Positions 11,540 to 24,189 of a stretch of 64,000 nucleotides of DNA are shown piece after piece (within the stretch, counting starts at the first letter, position 1; each line of letters starts with the position of its first letter). The DNA comes from Nectonema munidae (Eukaryota > Nematomorpha > Nectonematoida > Nectonematidae): NCBI GenBank assembly GCA_030549495.1, contig JAUIRK010000928.1:323001-387000 (forward strand), given 5' to 3'. The notes beneath the pieces were generated by a model that saw only the letters and a list, made by a program, of their open reading frames with translations, did not search any database and was not told the DNA's origin. The translations under genes and the position numbers were made by a program.

Positions 11540-14250
11540 TCATCTTGGTGTCGAATGTCTGCTAGTGGGCGCGCTATTTCTATTGAATGCCAGATGCTCT
11601 CTCCAACTGGTTAGCATAAAATTAACAGCGATAGGGTAAGACCATTGGTCGATTGGTGTAAGATGAGTGTGTAAGCATGAACATTTGAATAGGGGTGTTG
11701 TATTGTGAGGGTGAATGTTACACAGGGGCTAGGGTGTGTTGTGGCGCTCATTTTGTGTAAATATTGATATAGAAATGGGAGTTTATTTGCTCTAAGTTCG
11801 GCAAGAAATCGATGTGTTTGAATATCTAGTCGAGCTTCTTGTGCATTAATCTGTGGAGGGTTTTTATGTAATTGGTGACAGTTTGTGTATGGGATGGTTT
11901 TGTTTGTCTTTGGTCGCGACTACGGAGTAAAGAATAGTTTTATTGTGAGTAAAGGTTGTGTTCCTAATGTGTCTATGTGGTTGAGGGGCAAAATACAGGT
12001 GGCTTAGAGGGTGTGAGGTATATCGGCTGCTTTGGCTCTGATATTAGAAGTAGCAGGATTGAGGTTTCAGTGTGTAGATGTTGAGTGTTCGTGCATAATG
12101 TGTGTCCAGTGGCGGTACGTAAAGTAATATTCTATTATTAGTCGTGTAATGGTTTTGAGTATTTATGAGAGTCTCATTATCTCTGCCCCATAAGGTGTCC
12201 GTGAGTGCTTTGTCTTTTGTGATTTGTGTGCAAGCTATGGCTCAAATTTTGGGCGTGCAGTTGAGGGATGCTGTTATTTTTTAATTTTAGGATGATTGGT
12301 ATGTAGTATCCTTTGTTAGCTAATGAAAAGAATGTGGTCTGTGATTTATTTGTGAAATGGAGCAATATGATTTGCTATCGTTTTTGTCTTTGTAATTTTT
12401 GTGTATTATTATAAAGTAATATGTGCTAGTTTCCAAGTGTGTGAGATAATGTTAGTGTTAATTGCTAGGTTGTAAGTGTTTGCTTCAGGACCAAGATGTT
12501 TGAGGTGGATGGTGGAGATTTTGTCTGGACCAAGGGCTTTGATATTGCTGCTCTTATGAATAGGCTTTATTGTGTCAGAGACGGTAAAACTATCTGTGTT
12601 CTTTGTAATTTCTTTAGCGTTTTATTCATTTTTCTGTGTGGTATGTCCGTTTGTTTGAGTAAGGAGCTTGGGAATTGTTTGTTGAATGCTTCAGCGATGG
12701 CTTTGTTTGTGTTGGTTAAATGTGGTATTTCTGTTAATATCAGTTTTTGATTTGTAAATGGTATATGATAGACTAGTATGTTTTTGAGTTGATTTTATGC
12801 GAGTGTTCCAAAAGTACTATTTGTGTTTAGCGATTAGGTAAGAGGTTTGTTATTTGTGGATTTTGATCGTTTTTGTGTCTCATTGAATCTCGTTTTTTGA
12901 TGAGCAATTGGATTCTTGTGCTGCTTAGTGTGGGCATTTATGTTGTGTTTAGGAATATATAAATTATCGGCCTATTTAATATGTTATGTTATAAGTTTAT
13001 TCAGTTGATGAATCTTGTCATTCGGATTATTTGTAAAATTTAATACTTTGATTTTCTCCTCAATATAATTGTGATAAAAGTCTTAATGAGCTTTGTTATA
13101 GTTGGTAATGGTTCTGAGTTTATTTTTGTATTTTGGAGAGGTAATACTGGGTAGGTGGTCTATGATTGTTTTGTTAGTGAGATGTATTGGATGTGATGTG
13201 GGGTTTTAAAAATTGGTATTTTCTTTTTGTGCAGGTGGTCTGGGAGAAGTGTCGGTGTTGATGATGGCATTGTTTGAGTTTTGAATGATGTCTGTGATGG
13301 TGTCACCTTTATTGTCACTTTTTGTTGAAAACCATAGTTTAGAGTGTGGATTGACCTCAGAGCTGTGACTATAGGGTCAGGGTGCTGATTGTGTTATTAA
13401 TCAAAGTTTTTCCGTGTTTTCTCGGTGGAACAAAATGAAAAGGTTTTTTGTTCAGTGTTATATGAATGATTTGATATTCGAAAAAATCAAACTATGGGTG
13501 TGTATTTCTGAGAAGCGTACATGTATTTTGTTGTATTTAGCTGGTATTCTTGAATGGGTACAACGTCTGGAAAGAGCTGGTGGATTTGATGTGTTACTTC
13601 TTTAAATTTGTCCTTGCTACCGTTTATGTAAAGTTGTAGTAACGTAAACGTATTTTGAGTGGTCCTACTGATATAGGTTTGGTTTGATGTTTTAGAAAAC
13701 TGTCGTTCGTATATGATTTGTTTGGTTAATTGTTGCACTTTTTTGTTGAGTACTTCTTGCATTGTAGTTGTTCTGAGTATGTTGAATGAGTGATTGCTTG
13801 TAAGTGTAATATGTGAGTTATGCTTGTGTACGTGATTTGTTTAATTTTTTTATGTGGTGATTGCATGTCCATCGTAAGTGGCATTTTTTGAGGCTTGTAT
13901 GTGTGCACTTGAGGTGTAATCAGTGTCTTTCTGTTTGATTCCATCTAATGGATGTAGTAGTTTGTTATATGTTTGTTTCATATGATACATATCTACTTTT
14001 GGGCAGATCCAAGATTGGCTTTGATGTCTCCTGCAGTGAGAAGTATCCAAGCCAAACAGGGATTGGGAGTTGAGCTTCGCTTCTTTGGAAAAATAGTGCA
14101 ACCACCGCCTTGGAGTTGATGTCGAGATTTGCATCTTTTGTGTGAAGACATCGTTCCAACCACTTGAAGGGCTCGATTTTTGGCACTATCTAGCGTGCTT
14201 CTTCATTTTTTCGACTCATCTTCCATTGTTATGCTATATTGAGATCAATG
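11540..14250 (-). mobile_element. Decayed LINE ORF2 on the minus strand
   Basis: Reading the minus strand from about 14.2 kb downward, frames with many stops preserve LINE landmarks. Near 12.5 kb there is SDTIKPIHKSSNIKALGPDK (the RT N-terminal K-x-x-K-A-x-G-P-D motif) followed by a conserved ISTIHLKHLGP block. Next, near 12.4 kb, comes SHTWKLAHII. At the far end, near 11.8 kb, INAQEARLDIQTHRFLAELR leads into the position where these elements carry a C-terminal Cys/His knuckle, then QSTNGLTLSLLIL. The region above 13.4 kb, which should hold ORF1 or endonuclease, is too decayed to assign; its best open piece is at 13965-14186. As in the 1.8-5.4 kb LINE, the sense strand is A/C-rich. Several frame changes make it inactive. 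Confidence 0.72.
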
Positions 14251-14980
14251 ATATTTATCAGCTTCTGACGTTGATTTATAGATTATTGTAGATATCATTT
14301 TTTACTTTGTCTCAAATAAAGACTTGCTGTTTCACGAAGTATTATACTTTAATTTATTACTTTACATTTTACGTAAACCGTAACAGTTAGACAGTCAATT
14401 AGTTAATTAAGTTAAAAGAGTTTTCGTTATTTCTTTATTTTTTTCCAGTTGACATTTTGTCACATATGGCAAGTTGTAGTCAACATTGTGTTGGTGGACA
14501 TTTAGTCAAATAACCTGTTTAAACAGACCAAAAAATTTTAATCAATCACTTGATTAAAATTTTAAAGGAACCCCCTACATATTATCTATAGAGGGTGACA
14601 TTTAAAGATTGCCTTGAGAAGCAAATGTCCTTTTAAATAAAAAAAATAATTTGCATTAGTCAGCTACTTTTTATTACTTGAAAAAATTAAAATGTCATGC
14701 TCTCTTTTCTTTTTAAATTCATCTCGAATCAATGCCCGAAAATTCTCCATCTTATTTGGAAATAAAGAAAGAAGTGAGGTACAAAAAGTATGAATTTATT
14801 GAGCAACCTAATTTTTCATTTAAAAGATAACAGATTACAGCGCATGATAAAGGGAACAAGATATAACATAGTACAAATAGCAGTTCTATACTTATTTGCA
14901 CATTAAACAAACATGTAGTATATATATTATAAAGAAGCACACGTAAGTAAGAATTCGTTCTTCGAGAGGATTCAACAAAA
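14251..14980. other. Intergenic sequence 3' of PPTC7
   Basis: AT-rich sequence between the LINE and the PPTC7 stop codon. It should include the PPTC7 3' untranslated region. Candidate AATAAA hexamers in minus orientation (TTTATT) are present near the stop, for example at about 14797. No coding signal was seen. Confidence 0.4.
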
Positions 14981-17900
14981 TCAACTATTTCCAACAACCA
15001 GTGAAAGCAAAACAGTTATATCATCGGGCTTGCCTCCTAAAAAACAAAAAAACAGGAAACATGTAGACATTTATAAAGTCGTACTCTTTGTTCCTCACTC
15101 CCCCCTTTTTCAACCGGCAACTATATCGTGCTTTTACCACTTTATAAACTTTTCTTTGTAATATAAACATAAGTATTCTTCTTGAATTTTAAACAAGATA
15201 AATAATTTACTTAGAAAATATTATTTGAATTAAAAAAAGTTGTACTTATTTTAAATTTTGAAATTTGAGTTTTTTTTAACTAATTCATGAATTCAATTAA
15301 TCCAATTTTAAATAAGATAAATTGGAAATACAAGAATAAAGTAGTAAAAAAGAAAAATATATTATAGAAATATAAGTCAAAATTATAGTTAAAATTTTGT
15401 TTAGAAAAATTATGTTAAATTCCTCCGCACATTCCCCCGCCCTCTCTTTGAAGTTTCAAAATTCCCCATAAGGGGAACCACTGAGCTAGAGGCATAAATT
15501 TCATGGCAAATACAATAAAAGATTCATTAAAATTGAGATATTATGAAAAAATTGATTCACAAGTTAGGAAAAATATTTAAAAATAAGATATGTTTGAAAT
15601 ATATTTTATGCTTTTAGGAATGCTAATAAAAATCTACCTATGGGATGAAGCAAAACTGAAGTAAATTAGGATCAAAGTTTTCAATGTTTAAAAATTAATC
15701 TAAAGAACGTAAAACCTTTTACTTAAATAACGGATTCTGAATTTATGTATATAATATATAATCATAAGAAAAACGCAAAGGCTAAGAAATACAGATGGCA
15801 AAAAAGAATGTATTTATATTATGATAAGTTCTTTCAAAAATTTTGAAGTTGCAATATTTAGCTTGATGCAATCAATGAATTATTATTAATCGTAAAACTT
15901 TTCATATTAATTTAACTCTAATTTTAACCTAAATAAATCGATCTTCAAGGAAATATGTAACAAAATAAATTCTTTGAATTCAACAAGATAAATAAGTTCT
16001 AAATTATTTGATGAAAACTCCAGATAATTTAAAAAGTCCACATTTGCTGAAATAAGGTTACTCCAATTTTGTTTTAGGAAAAATGGCAAATATATAAATA
16101 AGTTGGTTTGTAAAAAAATTATTTCCTCACCCCTAAAATTGAAGCCATACTCTTTAGCACTTTTTGCGAAAGGTGATAGGTAAGTTGGATCAGAGGAAAG
16201 TAAATTTGCTTCTCGTACAAGATTTTGAGCAATCTTCTGCAAGAACTTCAAATCTGGAGAAGTCGTGCTCTAAAATTTTGCGTTAAAAAAAGCAAAGGTA
16301 TTAAAAGGAAACTGGCCCTTTCATGACATAAAAAAGATCTCGCTCGTCCAACGACCACCTCGAAATACATTTCAGTAGGAATTAATAGAAAAAGCCCTTT
16401 TGGGCCTTTTATTAGTTTTTTCAATTTTTTTTATAAAAAATCAATGCAAAACGCAAAAGAATGTGATTATTGATGACATCTTCTTTACTATGACAGTTAA
16501 ATACAATATTGTAAAGAAATAGCATATGAAACAAGTGGAGCTACACCATAAAATCACTAAAATATATAATCAAAATTACAACACATGCGAATGACTTTGA
16601 TCTTTATACAAGTGGATTAAATCAAACGTTTATGAAATAACTTCCAATTAAGATATCTCCTTTTATCTTACTTTTAACTTATCTTTCTATTATTCTCGTT
16701 GACGTAAGAAAAGACATTTTTTGTTTTTTATATAACATCAATTGATTTTTTTGCTTATTCAAAACACATATACATGAAACACTTTGAGAGAAGTGGGTTA
16801 TCTATTTGGGAGATAGAATTTTACAGGACAAAAGAGAAAGAGTATCATATATTTTTTAATGTAGCAAATATTAAAAGTAGACTTTTTCATTTGTTTAAGA
16901 CTTTTAAATGTTTCTATCAAATTTTTAATTTTCAGGCTTGCTAATGGGTTATGGAAGCTATGTTGAACTATAAGCCAGACACTGTTAAAAAGTGTTTTAT
17001 CAAGTATGGCTTTAAAATATTTAAAATAATGAAAAAGATGATACATCGTTTTTGCAAGAATTTATAGATACAAACAGAAAAGTTTCAAGTAGAGAAGATC
17101 CTATGACAGATGATAATTATCGAGTAGCAGATGAAAATTTGCTTAAATCAGGATAGGAAGAAAGAATTGTGCCTCTTCGTATTGAAACTTTTTCTGAAGA
17201 AGAATCAATAGAAGATAGTGAAAAAAACAATAAATTATGGAATCAAAAAAACGCGTTGTAGCTCCAAAGAAGCGCTAGACTTCACAGAACGCATAAAAAA
17301 AATTATTGAATTGACAGGATTGATTATTTTATAGTCAGCATAAAAATAAATAAATCAGATTAGATTCTTTTTTTCACTTTTATTCAATAAATTTTAATAA
17401 ATTCAATGCTTGACAATCTTGCAATTAAGACCATAAAAATAAAGTCCCAATGGTGGTCTCAATACCGGGATTTTATGATCATTTCAAATCAGAGTAAAAA
17501 GAATTCAGTATTTTCAAGGAATTGGAAAATTTTGAATGATAATAATTTTTGATAAAATTTGTAAAAGTTATTGAGGTAATTCTAATCTAAAGGATAAAGA
17601 TATTCTACCAAGTTTCGACAAGAGACTGCCTTCTTCAGAGGAAAGAAGATATATAACAAAACTAGTTAAACAAGATCAACACGTTAATAGTTAAATAAGA
17701 ACAAATAGTTGTGTTCATGAATATATCTTTTTTCCTCTAAACAAGGCAGTCTCTTGCCGAAACTGTTTATGATATCTTTATATATTAGAATTACCTCAAT
17801 AAATTTCACAAATTTTTAGAATGGGTAATAACATTAGAAAATCTTTGATTCTTTAAAAGATCTTTCTCCAAAAAAATCAAATTGAATCTTAAAGTTTCAC

Positions 17901-20576
17901 ATTTTATTATAGCGCAAAATTTTGTCTCAAAAATTGGTTAAATCTTTGAAATGAAAGCGTCAAAATTATGTTTATAAATGAAGAATTTTAGAAAACAGCA
18001 ACCCGTCTATAAGATACAGGGGAAGTGAAATGAACAGGACTACAAAAGAAAAAAAACAAAAAAAACAATCGAGTTAAAGGGAGTGCAGGATTGAACTTTT
18101 TTGGGCGTCAAATTTTTTTAAATGATTTTAAAAGACCCAAATTTTTGACAAATGTATTCATATTTATGAAAAATAATTACTAAAATTTGTAGTATTATTA
18201 TTATTATTATGAAAAGATGTTAACCCTTTGATGAACATAATTTTGAAGACTGATTGTATGCTCTCTTTTTCAATAGAATTTAATATATTTTAGGCAGACG
18301 TATAACACCGGTGTCACACTAATCTTCAATAGGTTAATCGTGCGATGGTAAAGACTCAACTGAAAATAAAGAATGAAGAGGTATTGCGCTCAAATTATTA
18401 GGAATTAGGCTGCATTTCCTCTTCCAGATATGCGCCCCAGCTGAGTCCAATAAATAATAATGATCCAGCTTTATAAAATTATTGAACTTGCTGAAAAATA
18501 TAAACAGGTCTTGGATTTTGAAGAGATATACTTAATTAAGGTGAAAAGGCTTAGATTAAATCATTGCCAGGTTTCTTAAAACTCATTTCTATACAATAAT
18601 TTGTAGCCAACATTTTCACCTAGAAAGAAAAAGAGATGTATGCTACCCCAACATAAAAGTTAATAAAGACAAAAATAAAATAATTTTAAGAGTTTGTTTT
18701 AATTCAACTTGAGTACTTAAAAATATTTAATGTCTGAAAACGTTGCAACTTGAAAATATTTTTTTGACTAAAAAAAGCTTTAGGTCAGGAGACGTCCCCA
18801 TGGCTTTTTTTAGTGTTAATTTTTAGCTGAAGAAACCTTATTATTTATGATTAATTGAATGTTATATTATTTAATATCTTTTATTATACTGATAAAATTT
18901 AAAAATTATATTACCGTTATGTTTGAAATCTCTTTCAAGATCATAAAATCAGATAGGTTGTCAAAGAAACCATCTGTTGCAAGAAGAACAATATCATTTT
19001 CAACGACCTGGTATGAATCGAAGTTAGATAATTCCGGGCTGAAAATAAATAATATATTTTAATTTAAAAAGAATGAAAGTAAAAATATTTTAAATGAATG
19101 CTTCTAAAATTTATGAGCAAGATATATTAAAAACAAAGTCTAGTTGGGCATAGGTGACCCTGGAATATTGAAACAAATAGTGCTTATCTCAACAAATTTA
19201 AAGGACAACAAAAATTGGGTAGAAATCTTTTTATATTAAATTAATGCAAATCATTCCATTCAATCGCGTTAAACAAAGAAAAATAAGATTGCTTAGAAAT
19301 CTAATGATCTCGGATCAAAATATAAATGGTGTTAATCATTTAGGGTATTTGAAATTTGATTAACTGTGAGTGTGTAATTAAAAAGTAGGACCTGTCGTGA
19401 ATGGTATCAAGGGATTTATCAAAAGGAACAATAGAAAGTTGGTAAGGCGTATTGAAGTAGTGTTGTTGCTCGCGTGATCGATGAACGATGACACCATCTC
19501 TAATGATCATGTACCCGCTATCGCCCAGATTGGCTGTGAAGAGTGTACTTGAATTTTTGTCCAGGATCACAAGACACGCGGTGCTACTTCCTAAAATATA
19601 ATAATTTTTATACGCAAAAGAAACTAACACCATTTTGCTGTCATAAAATAATTCATCTTGAAAGAATATAAGCACAAGAAAATTTCATTTAAAAGGAACA
19701 TCAAGCGCACACAGCATTCAACCCATACATAAAATAATCACCATAATTACATATTTATTCGTATTCATTAGATAAATTATCAGAAAAAGAAAACTTCGAT
19801 ATTTTGCACCAATAAGACTGCCAGATGATAACTCACTGATATTGATGCTGATGAAAAATAGCCATACTATTTTATACGTTATTAGCTACCAGTAATATAA
19901 ATAAGTAATATAATAAGTACTTCACAACCCTGTTTTAAAGTTTCAAAAAAATTCTAAATTATCTGTTTTCCGTATTTTAAAAAGAATAAATTTAAAAATA
20001 TTATAAAATTTAATTTAAAAACAATAATTTTATTACATAAAAATAGACGCATTCCTCTATTATTTTATGCTTAGAATGTTATTTAATTAATATTTAGTAT
20101 TATCAAAAAAAACATACCAATAATTGTTTTTTTATTTTCTTTCATACAACAATAAGCAGAGCTGAGTAGTTTGACGGGGTTAGTGCTTATAAATTTACCA
20201 CTTTGAAGAAGTTTAAGACAATTATGCATTAATAACTGAGAAAAATGTGAAGGATCAACGCCGTAAGATCTCCACCCACCAACTCCATCTGCTACACCTA
20301 AAGGATATGTATATAAATGTAAAATAAAACTTAATGATTGAAATATTTACCTAGAGCAATTACAAAAGGATTTGAATATTGAAACCAAGCATCATCCCCA
20401 GAATTTTTATTATATTCTAAATATTTAATCGAGGAAGTTTTCGATATGCAAGAGTTCGCAGTTAGTAAAGAAGTTTTGGGAATTGTGGATTTATAGGAAG
20501 ATATCGCTTCTGTACAATATTTTACAGAAGAAAACACACTTCTACAGAAGGACAAAGCTAGTTTAGTAACATTCAT
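14981..20576 (-). CDS. PPTC7: PPTC7-like mitochondrial PP2C phosphatase, 6 exons
   Basis: Protein phosphatase of the PTC7/PPTC7 branch of the metal-dependent PP2C family; family members dephosphorylate mitochondrial proteins and affect coenzyme Q metabolism and mitophagy. Exons on the minus strand: 20576-20351, 20297-20118, 19590-19392, 19038-18915, 16269-16131, 15036-14981. All introns are GT-AG and phases agree, giving 924 nt including the stop (307 residues; the human protein is 304). Visible motifs: GDDAW near residue 61; VADGVGGW 77-84 with a metal-binding Asp; GSSTAC 136-141; LGDSG 157-161; [13 protein letters not shown] in exon 3; TDGFFDN 223-229; and [11 protein letters not shown] near the C-terminus, with the second metal-binding Asp pair. 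The N-terminus ([15 protein letters not shown]) is basic and amphipathic, consistent with mitochondrial import. Introns are 53, 527, 353, 2645 and 1094 bp; the 2.6-kb one holds transposon remnants. An additional upstream non-coding exon cannot be excluded. Confidence 0.95.
16790..17345 (+). mobile_element. Tigger/pogo-like transposase C-terminal remnant
   Basis: It lies in PPTC7 intron 4, antisense to the gene. Broken plus-strand frames include [14 protein letters not shown], like the T-I-x-N-C-F-R-K-A-G-F motif of pogo/Tigger and jerky-type transposases. This is followed by an acidic stretch ([16 protein letters not shown]) and [16 protein letters not shown] near the end, which fits the C-terminal helix of that group. 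Similarity is short and interrupted, so the assignment is tentative. No TA target site or TIR was identified. Confidence 0.4.
17545..17825. repeat. Foldback (inverted) repeat, ~100-bp arms
   Basis: Two ~100-bp arms in inverted orientation are separated by about 85 bp. Each arm runs from a TTATTGAGGTAATTCTAAT block through an AAGATAT segment to a GTTTCG(A/G)CAAGAGACTGCC block. The inner parts both reach an AGAGGAAA(G/A)AAGATAT segment. The arms differ at several positions, so the structure is not recent. It lies in PPTC7 intron 4. Confidence 0.7.
18224..18333. mobile_element. piggyBac-type MITE, 110 bp, TTAA TSD
   Basis: TTAA stands directly on both sides (18220-18223 and 18334-18337). The ends are CCCTTTGATGA and, read inward from the right, CCTATTGAAGA. 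A copy of the same length is found at 38103-38212, sharing the AATTTTGAAGACT segment and GTGTCACA near the right end. TTAA duplication plus a CCC/CCT start fits the piggyBac superfamily. It lies in PPTC7 intron 4. Confidence 0.75.
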
Positions 20577-20599
20577 TGATGCTGGGATAAGAAACAGAC

Positions 20600-21540
20600 A
20601 TTTTTATTTTAAAAGGAAAAATATTTCACACCCTAAATAAATAAAATTTAAATAAAAATTTTAAATATTTATATAAATATATATATGCAAGCTCGTAATC
20701 AGACGGGTGGGAAAAGAGGTAGTTAACCCCCTAAATTTTTCAGATTTATAATAATTCTAATAAAATTTCGAAAATATTTATGTACAATTACAATTATTTT
20801 GTCTGTTCTACAAATGGGTAATTTAATGATAAAGAGATTATAGGATTCATATAGAGATTTAGGCACTCTGATAAGAATCTTTTTTAGATTTAACTTCGCC
20901 TAAAATTTTCTCTGTTTACAAACATAAACCAAATTGCTGAAATTTTTAAATAACTCCTCGAATCTTCTGTAAAGCCAACCTCAAAATGATGCTAGAAAGA
21001 TGAAAATGTTCAAAAAAGAGCAAAATCTCGAAACAAAGTCTTTGTCTATTTTATTAAATTAAAAAATAGAATTGGCGCAAAGTCTTATAATGGAAAAACA
21101 ATTTTTCTCTCCTTATTTAACTTTCCCAAGTTCATGTTAATGGTATAGCTTACCTTTATGTTAATGGTGACTTTTTAAGCATGACTTTGTTATCAATAAT
21201 AATAGAACAAGTGTTAATATTTTGACACCTTTAAGAAGAAAAGATCTTTAAAATCCAATCAATTTACTCTTATTTCTAACATTTAAAACTAATTTCATTT
21301 TTCTCTTTCTACAGATTGCCTTTCCATTAACATAATTTTGAATGTAATATAATAAAGTATTATCTCTGTTAATACAATAAATTAAGATAAAATCTTAAAA
21401 ATAATAAGAAATATAGTAGATTTTCCCCATATATTTTTTAAGGGGATACTTAAAAACACCATTCTTACTATTATCGTTTCTTACTAATCTTTCCATTACT
21501 AAAATATTTTATTTTTAGTTTTAAGTCAATAATAATAGTA
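20600..21540. other. Sequence 5' of PPTC7, no gene seen
   Basis: AT-rich sequence upstream of the PPTC7 start codon. It would include that gene's promoter and 5' UTR, but no TATA box or initiator can be singled out against the AT-rich background. Confidence 0.35.
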
Positions 21541-21544
21541 TGGT

Positions 21545-21775
21545 GGGTTATTATCAAAAGAGTGACAAATCAAAAGAGTGACAAATATAAAAAAAATTCA
21601 AAAGAGTGATATGACAAAAAAGTGACAAAATATTTAAAAAATTCAAAAGAGTGACATGTCAAAAGAGTGATAAAATATACAAAAATTCAAAAGAGTGACA
21701 CAACAAAAGAGTGTCACAATATAAGGAAATTCTAATCGCTATTTTAAGAGTGACAAATTATGTCACTCTATCAGT
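21545..21775. repeat. Minisatellite of CAAAAGAGTGACA units
   Basis: About ten degenerate copies of CAAAAGAGTGACA, some separated by an AT-rich spacer (ATATAAAAAAATT) in alternating fashion. The array ends with the inverted motif TGTCACTCT, so its last part could fold back on the array. Confidence 0.75.
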
Positions 21776-22369
21776 TGCTTCATTTAGCCATGTATGATTT
21801 TATTAGTTATTTTCATAAACGTTTAGTATTAGAATTTATGAAAAACTCAATTAATTTAATAAATATAATAAATCAGCATCCACAAGTATAATTAAAAATA
21901 ATCAACAAAATTTTAGATCTGTACTTCTTAAGATTTTATGGTATGAGTTCTTACAAGAGAGTCTTTTCAATTTGATAATACGATTTTTTCTTAATATTTT
22001 TAAATAAATTTATTCATACATCGAATTTATTTTTTATCATTTTTAACAATTTTCCTTTTTTGAAAATAGTGATTTAATTCATGTATTAAATAGGGATGAA
22101 ACTAAATCTCAACTCAAAATAACGTGAGATCATTTAAATGCTCAAAAATTTTTAAATTTGCCTATACATGGATTATATATTTTATAACATATTTAATGTC
22201 AATTATTTTAAGAGGAAAGAAGAACAACTAAAACGTCAGCCGTTAGACAGCTTTAGGCATTCTTCTAGGGTCTCATTTTAAAAAAAGAAATCAAACTACT
22301 GTACTAAAAATTCGACAGCATTGTTCAAAAATTGTCTGAACAATCCAAATCTCAATTGGATGGATGGCA

Positions 22370-22600
22370 TCTGTTTGTCTAAATTTGGCTGTTTTGGCCA
22401 TGCTAACTTTTATATCATTACTCACTTCCAATCTGTTAGAAGATTTGGTTTCAATAGCAAGTAGCATGATAAACGCTTGCTCACACTCATACGTAGTGGA
22501 AAATCGAATCAGAGCAAGCTTTGCAAGAATAGAACTCTCTCATTTCAATCGAAACATCGCTATTTCAGAAAAACATGTTTTGCACCTCCTCATTCATTAA
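22370..22600 (-). mobile_element. hAT transposase C-terminal fragment
   Basis: A minus-strand frame reads RFSTTYECEQAFIMLLAIET, then KSSNRLEVSNDIKVSMAK. This is the hAT C-terminal dimerisation motif (F-x-x-T-Y-x-C-E-x-x-F-S-x-x-x-x-I-K-x-x-x-R-N-R-L, then D-L-R-V-A-L), most like the ZBED5/SCAND3 group. Upstream on the same strand (22.6-24.1 kb) further transposase sequence is expected, but it is too decayed to read. It is a fragment with stops. Confidence 0.7.
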
Positions 22601-24185
22601 CTAAATCAATAAACTGTTCTTGAATTTAAAAGTCTTCAGAAGCCAGATTACTAATAGAGATTATAAACGGGTTTTTGATAAATTGATAGTATTTTAAAAA
22701 TTTTTGTAGATTAAGAAAATAAAGAGAAATTTCTTGGCATGCTACACGGTGTTTTATGGCCTCCACGACATTTTTATTAAAGAAAATCTTATTTTCATCA
22801 ACAAATATGTTCGAAAATCGAGCAAAATTTTTCTTGTCAAAGAATGCAATTATTCCAGCTTAACTTCAAAAGCTGTGATTTTTATTACAATGGAGTACTC
22901 CGATTTCTTTTCCTTTCAGAGCAGGGTTAAAGGAATTCAGATATTTAAATATGTTCACCAAAAAATGATAGAAATATATGAAAACAACAACAAAAAATTC
23001 TACATACATGTCTAGTTTGCCTTCCAAAAATTACTGGATTTCTTTCCATAGTATCGCTTGGGGAATTTTTTTTTGGAAAGACCAATACGTCATATCTGAA
23101 AACAAACAAGATTTAAATTATTTGCTTTAATGAAATACACTGTTTTAATGACTTCATTGAAAACATTTTTCAAATAATCGGGTATGCAGGTTCTTATCAT
23201 ATACTTATTGTAAGTAAACACAAGGCTGAGAAAAAAAGTTGAAAATCGAATTCCGAATCAATAAAACCACGCCTGACATGTCATCAGAAATCTCTCCTAT
23301 TAGCCTTCTAACGGTATCGTTTGACAGGAAAATATGCTTCAACTTTACAACTTCCAAACTTAGCACATTCAATATATCTTTACATCAAGGTAATATCAAC
23401 TGTTCTGCTATGTTGTGGGGCTTTTTGACGATAGATATTTTTGAAACTTTTCAAACCATACTTAATATTTTGCAAAAACATTCCTATATAATTTATCAAA
23501 CATGAATTTGTGCAATCGTTCAGCCAATATTTTTGTTTAACGTACTCGAGTGCTTCACTGCCAGCGCAAGTTTCACTTGACCATCACTTTACCTTTACTG
23601 CAAAAATCATTATTTTTACCACACTTGCATTTCAGTATTATCAATTGGAGACACTCTCTCAAATATGTTCTCTCAAAATCTCTTAACAGCTTTGCAAATG
23701 ATAGAACAGAAGAAATTAATTAATTCTAACATTCGCTTTACAGACATATGGCAATTTACTCCAGATCAAATTTTAACTTGCTAATGCGAAAAAAATTTTC
23801 ATAACACTTTTAGTAATTCTATTATTTAAATTTAATTTTAAACATTTACTTTCATAAAAGAAAAACGAAATCGAATTTCATATTTCAAAAATAGAATTAT
23901 TTAAGTTTTTATTGGACTTAATGACTTTCTATAGTTATGTAGTTGCACATTCGGATCACACAAATGCATAATAATTAACTCTCTTTTGTTAAAAAATATT
24001 AAAAATTTATTTTGACTTCTTTCTGCTTTTACTGCAGTTTTGATAGTTTAGAGTGTAATTTGCAAGTTTGAATAAAGCATTTCGAACATTTTCTGGAGCT
24101 TCGTTTTTTCATGGGTAAGCATAAAAAACATAATCCTCTGGTGGAAGAAGCTGAAGATGGAGTTGGTTGGGAAAGCCATAAAAGT
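22601..24185. other. Decayed sequence between two transposase remnants
   Basis: No family could be recognised with confidence. The position suggests it holds the worn N-terminal part of the hAT element and flanking sequence of the piggyBac element. No paired TIRs were found. Confidence 0.3.
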
Positions 24186-24189
24186 TGAG

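Noticed and set aside
15420-15485. CAGTGGTTCCCC-like hAT end (minus strand) in PPTC7 intron 5
   Set aside because: Only one end was seen and no partner or octamer duplication was found, so it is not called as an element.
18859-19062. Plus-strand 67-codon frame
   Set aside because: It is the antisense shadow of PPTC7 exon 4.
21545-21775. Possible CRISPR-like array of regularly repeated units
   Set aside because: The units are degenerate, the spacers are short AT-rich variants of one another, and the context is eukaryotic. It is a minisatellite.
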